Shown here: positions 34,249 to 43,276 of the stretch, one piece after another
Position numbering within the stretch: the first letter of the stretch is position 1
Layout: every line of letters starts with the position of its first letter
DNA from: Muribaculaceae bacterium
GTDB lineage: Bacteria; Bacteroidota; Bacteroidia; Bacteroidales; Muribaculaceae
Assembly: GCA_023665425.1 (NCBI GenBank)
Contig: JAMPDX010000001.1
Coordinates: 222,925 to 286,924, forward strand
Length of the DNA stretch: 64,000 bases
Direction of reading: 5' to 3'
Position numbers and translations under genes: made by a program
The notes under the pieces: generated by a model
Database searches by the model: none
The model's input: the letters and a program-made list of their open reading frames with translations, nothing else
Told to the model about the DNA's origin: nothing

Positions 34249-35379
34249 ATGAGGAAGTATGTCAAAAAGTATATCAAAATAGTTTGTACGGCCGTATGTT
34301 GCTGTCTGAGCATCTTGTCAGTAAATGCAGAAACGGTAAGCCAGAAGCAGGCCAAGAGGATTGCGCAGCAATTCTTCAATGAGGCGTATGGCCAAGTGAT
34401 GGGTGAGCCGAAGTTGGTATATAACGGACGACGGTTGACCACCAACAGCTTATTCCCTCCCTTTTATATATATAATTTACAGGCCGGCGGCTTCGTTGTT
34501 ATTTCAGCCGAAAACAAAGCCTTTCCGATATTGGGCTATGACCTGAAAGATAATTTTGACCCTGACCATATTCCTGACACACTTAAGGAGTTGCTGAGGC
34601 TCTATGCCCTACATATTGAGTACATAAGATACGATTCATCTATACCCTATGAGGCCGAAAAGGCATGGCTTGATTTACCCTCGTATATTGCCGGGATAGT
34701 CCATGCTCCGTATGTTGCAACCGATCCTCGCACTACTAAAGAAGAAGCTATTGAGGAGCTTGATGTAATACTCGAGATGAATGACCCATACGCTTTTGCA
34801 TCAAGTAGTTATACTCCCGACCAATGGCAATACTCCATTGACATGGAACTCGAGCAGCAACCAGATGTTGTCTTGGGCCTTATCAAAGGGGAGGAGGTGC
34901 TCCCAGTCATAATCTATGGTCATAAAGGGGATTATTACCGCATGGTATTGGATGGCCGCAATAATTCTCTGTGGCGCCTGTTGCCTTCTGAGATTATAAG
35001 CAAGGGGCAGATAGCAGTGCTTGGCAACCCTACAGCCACACCTGAGCCGGAAATTGTGGAGGAACCTCACACATTTTATGAAGCCTTCATTCAAGAACAA
35101 CAAGAGGAGGCTGACCGCGCACTGGCTGCCCTTGACAGCAAGTTGCTTATTACAGAGCCCAAAGTGCAATGGATAGGGGGTGGGCATTTCACCGTCTCCC
35201 TGCCGGAGTCAGTAGAAGAAATGCGCCTTTACCGTTTGGATGGCACACAAGTGCAGTATGAGAAATTCCGTGAGACACCTGTCGCTTCAGTAAACCTTGA
35301 CTCACAGCCTACCGGCTTTTACTTTGCAGTCTTTAAGGGCAAGAGTGGGGTGCCATACAGCGTGAAAATTTTCAGATAG
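34249..35379 (+). CDS. Secreted protein with a Spi (streptopain propeptide/inhibitor) domain but no protease domain
   Basis: 376 residues from the ATG at 34249, which opens a signal peptide (KYIKIVCTAVCCCLSILSVNAE). The mature N-terminus matches the Spi domain of C10 peptidases: ETVSQKQAKRIAQQFFNEAYG ... YIYNLQAGGFVVISAENKAFPILGYDLKDNF. The expected C10 catalytic domain (GCVATA Cys and the later His) is missing. A helical segment (EAFIQEQQEEADRALAALDSK) and a beta-rich tail ending GFYFAVFKGKSGVPYSVKIFR follow; the tail resembles a type IX secretion sorting domain. It may inhibit a C10 protease or be a decoy; both are inference. Confidence 0.7.
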   Translation: MRKYVKKYIKIVCTAVCCCLSILSVNAETVSQKQAKRIAQQFFNEAYGQVMGEPKLVYNGRRLTTNSLFPPFYIYNLQAGGFVVISAENKAFPILGYDLKDNFDPDHIPDTLKELLRLYALHIEYIRYDSSIPYEAEKAWLDLPSYIAGIVHAPYVATDPRTTKEEAIEELDVILEMNDPYAFASSSYTPDQWQYSIDMELEQQPDVVLGLIKGEEVLPVIIYGHKGDYYRMVLDGRNNSLWRLLPSEIISKGQIAVLGNPTATPEPEIVEEPHTFYEAFIQEQQEEADRALAALDSKLLITEPKVQWIGGGHFTVSLPESVEEMRLYRLDGTQVQYEKFRETPVASVNLDSQPTGFYFAVFKGKSGVPYSVKIFR

Positions 35380-35412
35380 GAAGATAATAAAAATAAACGG
35401 CAAAACACAGAT

Positions 35413-35679
35413 ATGCATAAATCAAAAACCTTTGTGGCACTGGCATTGTTGGCAGTGATACTTATAATAGCCTTTACATTCAAATTACGCACCGAGTGGT
35501 GGTGCTTCATCGATGTCTTCTGTTTCTTTATGGCCGCATTTATTCAGCTCATGGCCTTGACACTCGGAGCGAAGATACCATCAGCAGGGCGAAAGTTCTC
35601 ACTCATAGCCTTGATAATGTTCATAGCGGGCATCATAGCCTTTATCGGCGAAGGGATAGCCTGGTATATGATTTTCTAA
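35413..35679 (+). CDS. Small membrane protein, 88 aa
   Basis: Three predicted membrane helices (about residues 7-23, 30-51 and 63-85) with short basic loops (FKLRTEWW, GRKFS). It starts 33 bases after the Spi-domain gene in the same direction and may be co-transcribed. No family is recognised and the function is unknown. Confidence 0.65.
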   Translation: MHKSKTFVALALLAVILIIAFTFKLRTEWWCFIDVFCFFMAAFIQLMALTLGAKIPSAGRKFSLIALIMFIAGIIAFIGEGIAWYMIF

Positions 35680-35701
35680 CTTAGAGCTGTTTAACCGAAT
35701 A

Positions 35702-37960
35702 TTATCGGGGGGTTATGATACGCTCTCCGATATTCTTGGCTATTTCGCGCCGGATATTGCTTATTTGCTGCAACTTCATGATGAGTTGCTCCAAAGCGAC
35801 ATTGTCTTTGGCAACAGCTGCAGCCGCTATCTGCTTTTGTATGTCGGTAAACATGCCTGACAATATCGCATCTTTCCACTCAAATATTGCTCTGGGCACA
35901 AGATCAGTGAGTCGCTCGCGCTCTGAAGCTACATGCACATTTTTGGAGTGGTACTTGCTGAGCGTGTATTTGGGAGTGATTGTTTTCAGAACAAACTTGC
36001 GTACGTCATCATCTGGGTCTGAGCCGAGGCGTCGTCCGATAAAGTCTATCGCAAAGTTGTCAATTATACGTTGAAATTCCTGTTGCTGATTTTCCGTAAA
36101 GGCTTTCTCCTTAACCTCGATCTCAGTCATGCTCATACCTTGCACCGCCACCTCGGCACACCATGTCTCATGCTCCTTGCTCTGTTGCAATTGCAGCTCC
36201 TTGGCCTTGTCTGCCTCTGCGGCAAAATACTCTTCAGACATTTCGAGTATACGATCAAAGATAGTCCGATATAGCGCTATTGAGAAGGACATATTGTCTG
36301 AGTCCATCTCGGCTTTGACATAGTCAGCCACAGAAATCCATTGTCCGGGCTCTTCAGTCTCACAAAAGGCTACCATGCCATATTTGATTACATATTCAAT
36401 AAGATTTTGCTCTACTTGACTTAGTGGATTATTGTTGTCGTGTGTAAGTCGAGCATCTATCTGTAATGTCTGCTGGGTATTATTTGCCTCCTGCTGAGGA
36501 TTAAATAACATGGCCTGAGCAGGACCCTGGGCATTGGCTGAGATATTGGCCGGTTCCTGAGCATTCCCCTTATTGAGGCCGGCAGCTTTTGCCAACTCCT
36601 GCTCTTGACGTTGTTGTTCTATGATATTGAGTTGACGCCTTTTGCGTAGGGCCGCATTCGTCTCCTCCAAGGCTTTACCCACCTCGATGGTCAGAATCTT
36701 TTCCGGGACATTTAGTCGGATAGCGGTCTCTTGAATATACAGGGAACGCTTAATCATATCAGGCACACTTGCTATGGATGTGACAATGCTATGTATAGCC
36801 GCAGCACGTCCGGAAGCAGTGCCGGAAGCAGTATCACTCATCAAGATGCGAGTCTTGAAAGCTATGAAGTCCTCTTCATTTTGCTCGATATAAGCCCGAA
36901 ATTCCTCCGGGCTATGCTTAAGAGAAAAAGAATGCGGGTCATCACCATCAGGCAGTAATAATACTTTTATATCCAGCTTGTGAGACAGTAACAGGTCGAT
37001 ACCTCTTAATGAAGCTTTGATACCGGCAGCGTCGCCATCATAGATAAGGGTAACATTTTCGGCAAAACGGTGAATGAGGGCTATCTGTCCGTCAGTCAAA
37101 GATGTACCGGAAGAGGCTACAGTATTCTCCATGCCACTCTGCCACATACCTATTACATCAAGATAACCCTCTACAAGGTAACACTTCTTTTGCCGGACTA
37201 TAGCATTCTTTGCCTGATAAATACCATATAACTCATTGCTTTTACGATATATTAGACTCTCGGGTGAGTTTATGTATTTTGCAACCTCACCTTTGATACC
37301 ACGGCCGCCAAAGGCTATAGCTTTGCCGGATGCACTCATTATAGGAAAAATAACGCGTCCCCTAAATCTGTCGTAGGGACTGTTGTCTCGGCTGCTGATA
37401 CCACACAATCCGGTAGCTATCAATGTATTCTGTTCAAATCCGGCCTTTATAGCTTTATCAAACAAATCCCTGCTTTTGTCGAGGGCATAGCCGAGATGAA
37501 ATCTGTCTATTGCAGCCTGAGTGATGCCTCGTCCATACAGATAAGAGAGTGCAATAGCCTGGCCATCAGGGCTCTTGAGATTGTCCTCAAACTGCTTCAT
37601 GGCCCATTCAGAGACAACAAGCATACCTTCGCGCATACTTTGCTCAGCGCGTTCTTCGTCTGAGAGTTCGTGCTCCTCTACCTTAATGCCATATTTGCGG
37701 GCCAAGTGCAGCAGGGCATCATGATAATTGATACCCTCTTTTTCCATTATAAAATTGACCGGACTTCCACCCTTACCGCATGAGAAACAGTGACATATTC
37801 CGCGTGAAGGGCTTACGGAAAATGAGGGTGTCCTTTCGTTATGAAACGGGCACAATCCCATATAGTTTGCACCGCGACGGGTGAGGTTGACATAATCGCC
37901 AACCACCTCAACGATGTCTGCAGCATCAAGAATCTTCTTGACCGTAGCTTTGTCTATCAT
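35702..37960 (-). CDS. dnaG: DNA primase DnaG
   Basis: 752 residues. The N-terminal zinc-binding domain has CPFH (Cys37, His40) and CFSCG (Cys58, Cys61). The RNA polymerase core and TOPRIM domain include LVEGYLDVIGMWQSGMENTVASSGTSLT and IYDGDAAGIKA. A long Gln/Ala-rich linker (about 430-500) precedes the C-terminal helicase-interacting region; the protein is longer than the roughly 580-600 residues of E. coli DnaG. It makes RNA primers for replication. It starts one base after the dapA stop and shares its transcript. Confidence 0.97.
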   Translation of the reverse strand: MIDKATVKKILDAADIVEVVGDYVNLTRRGANYMGLCPFHNERTPSFSVSPSRGICHCFSCGKGGSPVNFIMEKEGINYHDALLHLARKYGIKVEEHELSDEERAEQSMREGMLVVSEWAMKQFEDNLKSPDGQAIALSYLYGRGITQAAIDRFHLGYALDKSRDLFDKAIKAGFEQNTLIATGLCGISSRDNSPYDRFRGRVIFPIMSASGKAIAFGGRGIKGEVAKYINSPESLIYRKSNELYGIYQAKNAIVRQKKCYLVEGYLDVIGMWQSGMENTVASSGTSLTDGQIALIHRFAENVTLIYDGDAAGIKASLRGIDLLLSHKLDIKVLLLPDGDDPHSFSLKHSPEEFRAYIEQNEEDFIAFKTRILMSDTASGTASGRAAAIHSIVTSIASVPDMIKRSLYIQETAIRLNVPEKILTIEVGKALEETNAALRKRRQLNIIEQQRQEQELAKAAGLNKGNAQEPANISANAQGPAQAMLFNPQQEANNTQQTLQIDARLTHDNNNPLSQVEQNLIEYVIKYGMVAFCETEEPGQWISVADYVKAEMDSDNMSFSIALYRTIFDRILEMSEEYFAAEADKAKELQLQQSKEHETWCAEVAVQGMSMTEIEVKEKAFTENQQQEFQRIIDNFAIDFIGRRLGSDPDDDVRKFVLKTITPKYTLSKYHSKNVHVASERERLTDLVPRAIFEWKDAILSGMFTDIQKQIAAAAVAKDNVALEQLIMKLQQISNIRREIAKNIGERIITPR

Positions 37961-37961
37961 A

Positions 37962-38843
37962 TCAGAACTGAGCGAGTGCTTCCTGTATCTGACCTCGGCA
38001 GATGTTGCCTACCTTGACAAGAGGTAGGCGGAGTATCTCCCGACAAAAGCCACGTGTGGCGAGTGCGCACTTGATACCTGCCGGATTGCCTTCGGCAAAC
38101 ATAAGTTTATACAGCTCCTTGAAACGACGATGTATCTTCGCGGCCTCTGTGTACTCCCCCTTTTCAGCCAGATGCACCATCTCGCCAAACTCCTTGGTGA
38201 GAACGTTGCCAATAACAGAAATCACACCGGTTGCCCCTTCGAGCATCATGCGTAATGTCAAGCCATCGTCGCCGCTCACAACCTCAAATCCGTCAGGCTT
38301 CATGGATACAATCTCGCTAACTGCAGCCACACATCCGGATGCCTCCTTTATTCCTATGATATTGGAACACTCCCTGGCCAATCGAACAGTGGTCTGTGGC
38401 AATAAGTTAACACCGGTTCTGCCGGGCACATTATACAGTATGACCGGTAGGGGAGAGGCCTCTGCCACCGCCTTGAAATGGCGATACATACCCTCTTGGT
38501 TCGGCTTGTTGTAAAATGGGCACACACTCAATATGGCACTGTAGCCATCCAAGTCTTCATTACGCAAACGCTCGCATAGGGCAGCTGTATTATTGCCTCC
38601 CATACCAAGCACCAAGGGTATTTTGCCCTCAGTATATTGTCGGGCAACTCGTGACACTTCGGCTATTTCTGCAGGCGACAGAGTAGGTGTCTCTCCCGTA
38701 GTGCCCATAACTACAATAAAGTCGGCACCACCGGCAATAATGTGATTTATTATAGCTTTAAGTGCCTTATAATCAATGGAATTATCCGTATCAAATGGGG
38801 TAATGAGAGCCACACCCAGCCCTCGCAGAGCAAAATTAGCCAT
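37962..38843 (-). CDS. dapA: 4-hydroxy-tetrahydrodipicolinate synthase
   Basis: 293 residues from the ATG at 38843 (MANFALRGLGVALITPF). The frame is open 22 codons further up, but a strong promoter lies inside that stretch (38880-38910), so the shorter start is right. Family motifs: GTTGETPTLS, the active-site Tyr in YNVPGRTGVN and the Schiff-base Lys in IIGIKEASG. It condenses pyruvate with aspartate semialdehyde in the lysine/diaminopimelate pathway. It is the first gene of the dapA-dnaG operon. Confidence 0.97.
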   Translation of the reverse strand: MANFALRGLGVALITPFDTDNSIDYKALKAIINHIIAGGADFIVVMGTTGETPTLSPAEIAEVSRVARQYTEGKIPLVLGMGGNNTAALCERLRNEDLDGYSAILSVCPFYNKPNQEGMYRHFKAVAEASPLPVILYNVPGRTGVNLLPQTTVRLARECSNIIGIKEASGCVAAVSEIVSMKPDGFEVVSGDDGLTLRMMLEGATGVISVIGNVLTKEFGEMVHLAEKGEYTEAAKIHRRFKELYKLMFAEGNPAGIKCALATRGFCREILRLPLVKVGNICRGQIQEALAQF

Positions 38844-38879
38844 ATTAATTGGGATACTGAAATGACAGCCTTCCACAAG

Positions 38880-38910
38880 CAAAGTTACAAAAAAATCTGC
38901 ATCCGACAAA
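38880..38910 (-). promoter_or_regulatory. Promoter of dapA-dnaG (TTTG-N19-TAACTTTG)
   Basis: On the minus strand TTTG (38907-38910), 19 bases, TAACTTTG (38880-38887), a full consensus match. It ends about 36 bases before the ATG at 38843 and rules out the longer in-frame start at 38909. Confidence 0.8.
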
Positions 38911-38956
38911 ATCTGTGCTTGTGTCGAATAACATAAAATGTATGAGTTGTAAGGGA

Positions 38957-39283
38957 TTAGAGCTTCTGTTGTTTTGATGACTTACCGCTTCTTTTTGGAT
39001 TAGCGGGAAACCACCCTTTGCGCACCCTCTCTTCTTGCTCTATAACCTCCCAAATGCTCCAGAAGGATGAGAAGCTAACCACACCGAGTAAGGCAGAGGT
39101 GAGGATGCTCTCGCAGAAAAGAGCCATGATACCGGTTACTATGCCAAGAATGGCAAAGCCCCAATTTACTTTGCGTCCGAAGTAATATTCCCCCTTGATA
39201 ACAAGCGGATGAAATATACCTATAATTAGAAATGTACAAAGGCCTACCACAGGGCCTTGCCAATTAATTTCGTGTAAATCCAT
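38957..39283 (-). CDS. DUF4491 family small membrane protein
   Basis: 108 residues with three predicted membrane helices. The sequence IIGIFHPLVIKGEYYFGRKVNWGFAILGI and the terminal SFWSIWEVIEQEERVRKGWFPANPKR are typical of the DUF4491 family of Bacteroidota. Function unknown. The basic tail after WFPANPKR is probably cytoplasmic. It lies between pfp and dapA in the same direction. Confidence 0.85.
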   Translation of the reverse strand: MDLHEINWQGPVVGLCTFLIIGIFHPLVIKGEYYFGRKVNWGFAILGIVTGIMALFCESILTSALLGVVSFSSFWSIWEVIEQEERVRKGWFPANPKRSGKSSKQQKL

Positions 39284-39299
39284 ACTTCTTAAACGAAAA

Positions 39300-39330
39300 A
39301 ATGCAGCCGATAGTATATAACGACTGCATT
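39300..39330 (-). terminator. Rho-independent terminator of pfp
   Basis: In the minus direction AATGCAGTCG pairs with CGGCTGCATT (one mismatch) around an 11-base loop and is followed by TTTTTCG. It lies 29 bases after the pfp stop. Confidence 0.8.
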
Positions 39331-39358
39331 CAAATATTTCCTGTTAATGATATACTCT

Positions 39359-41017
39359 TTAATATACCTCTTTTTTGTGCTCAAGGAGCAGGGTCATTGA
39401 CGGTCTGTCGCATACCTCAGCCGGGCCAAAATACTGTATAGGACCGGGATACTGATACAGGGTGTTCAGAGAGCATGTCTCGCGCTGAGAAGCGAACTTT
39501 AGGTAGGGGCGGCCGTTGAGATTGACAAGGGCCTTTTGAATCACGGGCTTAAGCTTACCATTGCGGCGCTCCATGTTCATCATCATGGTAATAGGAATAC
39601 CACCGGCAATCCACTCCTCAGTGTGGCCGGTAAGGTTGCGCACTGAACTCATATATCCGGTCAGGCCGGAGTTGATGAGCATTGCAGCGTTGTAGCCGAG
39701 AGCGTAGGTGTAGTCAGCATCAAAGTTTGAGGGATCAGCACAACGACCTTCATAGCCGAAGAAGTGGTGTTGAGTGGCAAATTTGCCTACATAGAGGCCT
39801 TGTTCAGCCATTTCTTCAAGACGCTTCTCTACCATTTCAGAAATAAGCTTCTCTGTCTCGATGAGGCTAACCTGCACATTGCCATGGCTGTCGCGGTCCA
39901 TTGAGAGTTGCAGAGCTATCTGCTTGGGCAAGCTCTTGTAGAGCTCCTGATTTACAGGTGTGAGGTATGAGTGGATAGTGATGAGCTTGTTGTCTTCATC
40001 CAGGCCATCAAGCTCCTCGGAATGTTCGGCAAGCACATCGTTGAGCTCTGAGATAAGAGCCTTAACTGATGGAATAAATTCGATCAAGCCCTCGGGAATG
40101 AGTACTGTACCGAAATTCCAGCCCAGACGTGCACGCTCGCTAACTACGTAAGCTATCTGGCTGACGATATTGTCAAGGGTCATTCGCTTAGCAAGTATCT
40201 CCTCAGAGATTAGGCAAATGTTGGGCTGAGTCTCAAGTGCACATTCAAGAGCGATATGAGATGCTGAGCGGCCCATGAGCTTGATAAAATGCCAATATTT
40301 CTTGGCAGAGTTACAGTCACGCTGAATGTTGCCTATAACTTCGCTGTACACTTTGCAGGCAGTATCAAAACCGAAAGATGTCTCAATCCATTTGTTCTTA
40401 AGGTCGCCGTCGATTGTCTTGGGCACTCCTATCACCTGAACATCCACACCTTTGGCCTTATAATATTCGGCAAGCACGGCGGCATTGGTATTGGAGTCGT
40501 CGCCACCGATAATTACCAAGGCTTTTATATTGAGCTCTTCCAGAATCTTCAGACCCTCGTCAAATTGCTCGGGTGTCTCAAGTTTGGTACGACCGGAACC
40601 GATGATGTCAAAACCACCGGTGTTGCGATAATCCTTGATAATACCGGCAGTCAGCTCCATATACTGATGGTCAACAAATCCGCTGGGACCCATCAAAAAG
40701 CCGTAGAGGCGGCATTCGCGATTGAGGCTCTTGATGCCATCAAAAATACCACTCACTACATTGTGTCCGCCGGGAGCCTGACCACCGGAGAGTATGATAC
40801 CAACATTGAATGGCTCCTCTACGCGAACGGGATTCTCATCACGCTCAAATTCAACAACGGGGAGTCCGTAAGTGTTGGGAAACAATGCTTTAATTTCCTC
40901 CTGGTCAGCAACAGACTGAGTCTTTTCGCCTTCTTTAACTTTAACCGGACCCTGGAGGGCAAAGGGCAGCTTGGGTTGATACTCTGCCCTAACTCTTTGA
41001 AGTGCACTCTTTTTCAT
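39359..41017 (-). CDS. pfp: Diphosphate--fructose-6-phosphate 1-phosphotransferase (PPi-PFK)
   Basis: 552 residues, the length of the long beta-type PFPs. The phosphoryl-donor loop is ILSGGQAPGGHNVVSG, and the active-site stretch VIIGGDDSNTNAAVLAEY has the GGDDSNT typical of PPi-dependent enzymes, followed by VIGVPKTIDGDLKN with PKTIDGD. MGRSASH lies in the fructose-6-phosphate site. It phosphorylates fructose-6-phosphate reversibly with pyrophosphate, so it serves glycolysis and gluconeogenesis. A good promoter lies about 125 bases upstream. Confidence 0.97.
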   Translation of the reverse strand: MKKSALQRVRAEYQPKLPFALQGPVKVKEGEKTQSVADQEEIKALFPNTYGLPVVEFERDENPVRVEEPFNVGIILSGGQAPGGHNVVSGIFDGIKSLNRECRLYGFLMGPSGFVDHQYMELTAGIIKDYRNTGGFDIIGSGRTKLETPEQFDEGLKILEELNIKALVIIGGDDSNTNAAVLAEYYKAKGVDVQVIGVPKTIDGDLKNKWIETSFGFDTACKVYSEVIGNIQRDCNSAKKYWHFIKLMGRSASHIALECALETQPNICLISEEILAKRMTLDNIVSQIAYVVSERARLGWNFGTVLIPEGLIEFIPSVKALISELNDVLAEHSEELDGLDEDNKLITIHSYLTPVNQELYKSLPKQIALQLSMDRDSHGNVQVSLIETEKLISEMVEKRLEEMAEQGLYVGKFATQHHFFGYEGRCADPSNFDADYTYALGYNAAMLINSGLTGYMSSVRNLTGHTEEWIAGGIPITMMMNMERRNGKLKPVIQKALVNLNGRPYLKFASQRETCSLNTLYQYPGPIQYFGPAEVCDRPSMTLLLEHKKEVY

Positions 41018-41141
41018 GCAGTTATATTGCGGTTATATTCAGACCTCAAGCTTGCAAGTCACATAAATTCCGCTTGACACACGATAATCTACATACTCAA
41101 TTGCTTGTTCGGTCAATTATTATTCTAACTAATACCGACTG

Positions 41142-41173
41142 CAAAGTTACATAATTTTTGCGACATGAGCAAA
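41142..41173 (-). promoter_or_regulatory. Promoter of pfp (TTTG-N20-TAACTTTG)
   Basis: On the minus strand TTTG (41170-41173), 20 bases, TAACTTTG (41142-41149). It gives a leader of roughly 120 bases. Confidence 0.75.
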
Positions 41174-41275
41174 CTTTTAAAACTTTGGAACACCTCAGAA
41201 CTGAGGGAAGTATCTTAGCATGAATTGAAATTAAATAATTTTTGTGGAACTTACCGTTTTTACAGAATTTTTTTG

Positions 41276-41283
41276 TAATTTTG
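41276..41283 (+). promoter_or_regulatory. -7 box very close to the trmN6 start codon
   Basis: TAATTTTG ends only 7 bases before the ATG at 41291, so the mRNA would have almost no leader. No good TTTG is at the right distance. Confidence 0.5.
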
Positions 41284-41290
41284 GGGTATT

Positions 41291-42058
41291 ATGTCAGACA
41301 GGAGGATATTTGAATTCAAGCAATTCAGTGTGCAACATGAGATGTGCGCATTGCCGGTAGGCTTTGACGGCGTACTATTGGGAGCATGGGTTAATCTGAA
41401 CGCTGCTCGCTCAATACTCGATGTTGGCACCGGTTGTGGTGTAATAGCACTAATATGCGCTCAACGGTGCGACACGGCTAATATCATTGGCATTGATATT
41501 GATAATGCCTCAGTACAAGAAGCTGGCCTAAACTTCAAAAGTTCGACATGGAGTCGCAGACTTACCTCCAAACAAATGAATTTCAATACTTTAGCAAGTA
41601 TAGACGATAAGGTGTGGGGTAGCGGTTTCGATCTCATTATAAGTAATCCGCCATTCTTTGATGCCGGGGTTAAGGAAGTGACAACAGACAGACGAATGTC
41701 GGCGCGACATGTAGAGGATTTTGGCCCTATAAGCTTGATAGAGCAAGGAACAAAATTGTTAAGCGATATCGGCAGTATAGCTTTAATATGTCCTGCCACC
41801 ATGGAGCATGAACTCATCACAACGACTCATCGCGCCGGCTTATTCGTCAGACGTCTATGTCGCGTATATGGCAAACATCCTAAAGGACAACACGCTCGGA
41901 AAGATATCCTTCAATCCCGAGTACCCAAAAGAATTTTATTTCAGGCATCGCGTCTTTTTGGAGACTGTATTCATGACGAGCTCATCGTCTACAATCTCGA
42001 CGGCTCCTACACAAACAAATACCGTAGCCTCACAAAAGACCTATACATAAATATCTGA
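41291..42058 (+). CDS. trmN6: tRNA1(Val) (adenine37-N6)-methyltransferase
   Basis: 255 residues, class I SAM methyltransferase. The N-terminal block FEFKQFSVQHEMCALPVGFDGVLLGAWVN is the TrmN6/YfiC signature, followed by motif I ILDVGTGCGVIAL, IIGIDIDNASVQEA and the catalytic NPPF in FDLIISNPPFFDAG. It methylates N6 of A37 in tRNA-Val. It may be translated from a nearly leaderless mRNA. Confidence 0.93.
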   Translation: MSDRRIFEFKQFSVQHEMCALPVGFDGVLLGAWVNLNAARSILDVGTGCGVIALICAQRCDTANIIGIDIDNASVQEAGLNFKSSTWSRRLTSKQMNFNTLASIDDKVWGSGFDLIISNPPFFDAGVKEVTTDRRMSARHVEDFGPISLIEQGTKLLSDIGSIALICPATMEHELITTTHRAGLFVRRLCRVYGKHPKGQHARKDILQSRVPKRILFQASRLFGDCIHDELIVYNLDGSYTNKYRSLTKDLYINI

Positions 42059-42377
42059 CCCTCAACTACTAACTAAAATTTAAAATAAAACAGATCCCGG
42101 AAAAAGGGCAGATAATTTCCTCCTACAACTGCCAAATACTACCGTCAATCCAAACTGTATGTATCCTATTTAACATAATAGTGATTATTGTCGAAATTTG
42201 AAGGATCTGTACACATGCAGCGAGTATATAAGAAATGTATCCCGGCTGTATAGTTCTACAGACAGGATACATTATGTGTTATTAAGATTTCGTTGCTATA
42301 TGTATCGCGAATCTTGTATTTGTAACAAAGCGTCGAGATGTCTATCGGAAATTTCGACGTTATAGGCGTTTTGTCTT
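42059..42377. other. Convergent intergenic region with hairpins
   Basis: 319 bases without a gene between trmN6 and the zinc-ribbon gene. It has an interrupted hairpin at 42236-42271 (TGTATCC and CTGTA pair with TACAG and GGATACA around a 3x3 internal loop). A second stem, CGTCGA/TCGACG, at 42331-42359 is followed on the minus strand by CTTTGTT and is probably the terminator of the minus operon. No ORF seen. Confidence 0.6.
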
Positions 42378-43229
42378 TTATGCCTCGGCGTCGTCAGTTT
42401 TGGACTCCACCGGTTTGCGGGTAGTCTTGCGTGACGCACGCTTCTTGGGTGTCGGTGTCTCTTCTTCGGGCTCGGGTATGCCGGCGAGCTTACTGTCGAT
42501 CATGATGCGACCGCAGTATTCGCATACTATGACCTTTTTGTGCATCTTTATTTCAAGCTGCCGCTGTGGCGGGATGCGATTGAAGCAACCTCCGCAAGCA
42601 TTACGCTGTACTGTGACAATACCCAAGCCATTACGTGCATTTTTACGTATACGCTTGAAGGCCGCTAAAGTGTAAGCATCAATCTGAGGCTCTATCTCAA
42701 GAGCTTTCTGGCGAAGATTTTCCTCCTCGGCCTTGGTTTCGCTTACTATGTCGGCAAGCTCAGACTTCTTCTCTGCGAGGATATGCTCACCATCTTCAAG
42801 CTCTGTCTGAGTGCTCTGGATATCATTTTGACGATTCTCCTGCGCTGCCGTGAATTCACGTATCTGCTTCTCGGCGAGTTCTATCTCTAGACCCTCAAAT
42901 TCTATCTCCTTGCTCAGGAAGTCATATTCGCGATTATTGCGCACATTATCCTGTTGTTCGCGATAACGAGCTATTTTGGCCTCGCGGTCTTTGATTTCGC
43001 CGCTCTTGACGAGGATTTGCTTTTTATAATTAGCTATCTCATCCTGATATTTTTGTAAACGTGTCTGGAAGCGTGCGATATTGTCTTCCAGGTCCTTTAC
43101 TTCGTTGGGCAGCTCACCGCGCAGAGTCTTGATGCGGTCAATTTCAGAATAGATGGTCTGCAGCTCGTAGAGGGCTTTGAGGCGCTCCTCTACACTGCGT
43201 TCTTTCTCAACTTTCTTTTCTGTGGCCAT
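42378..43229 (-). CDS. Coiled-coil protein with C4-type zinc ribbon
   Basis: 283 residues. Residues 10-195 form one long coiled coil (ALYELQTIYSEIDRIKTLRGELPNEVKDLEDNIARF...). Then comes a zinc ribbon with two Cys pairs, CGGCFNRIPPQ and CEYCGRIM, and a basic, disordered tail (PKKRASRKTTRKPVESK). This is the zf-RING_7 / CT398-like family, whose members bind nucleic acid or secretion partners in other phyla. It is the last gene of aspS-nif3-this gene, 47 bases after the Nif3-like gene, a common pairing. Confidence 0.87.
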   Translation of the reverse strand: MATEKKVEKERSVEERLKALYELQTIYSEIDRIKTLRGELPNEVKDLEDNIARFQTRLQKYQDEIANYKKQILVKSGEIKDREAKIARYREQQDNVRNNREYDFLSKEIEFEGLEIELAEKQIREFTAAQENRQNDIQSTQTELEDGEHILAEKKSELADIVSETKAEEENLRQKALEIEPQIDAYTLAAFKRIRKNARNGLGIVTVQRNACGGCFNRIPPQRQLEIKMHKKVIVCEYCGRIMIDSKLAGIPEPEEETPTPKKRASRKTTRKPVESKTDDAEA

Positions 43230-43276
43230 GTTGAAATTGTTTGTATCTGTAGTTTAATTTTATTACATTAATTATC

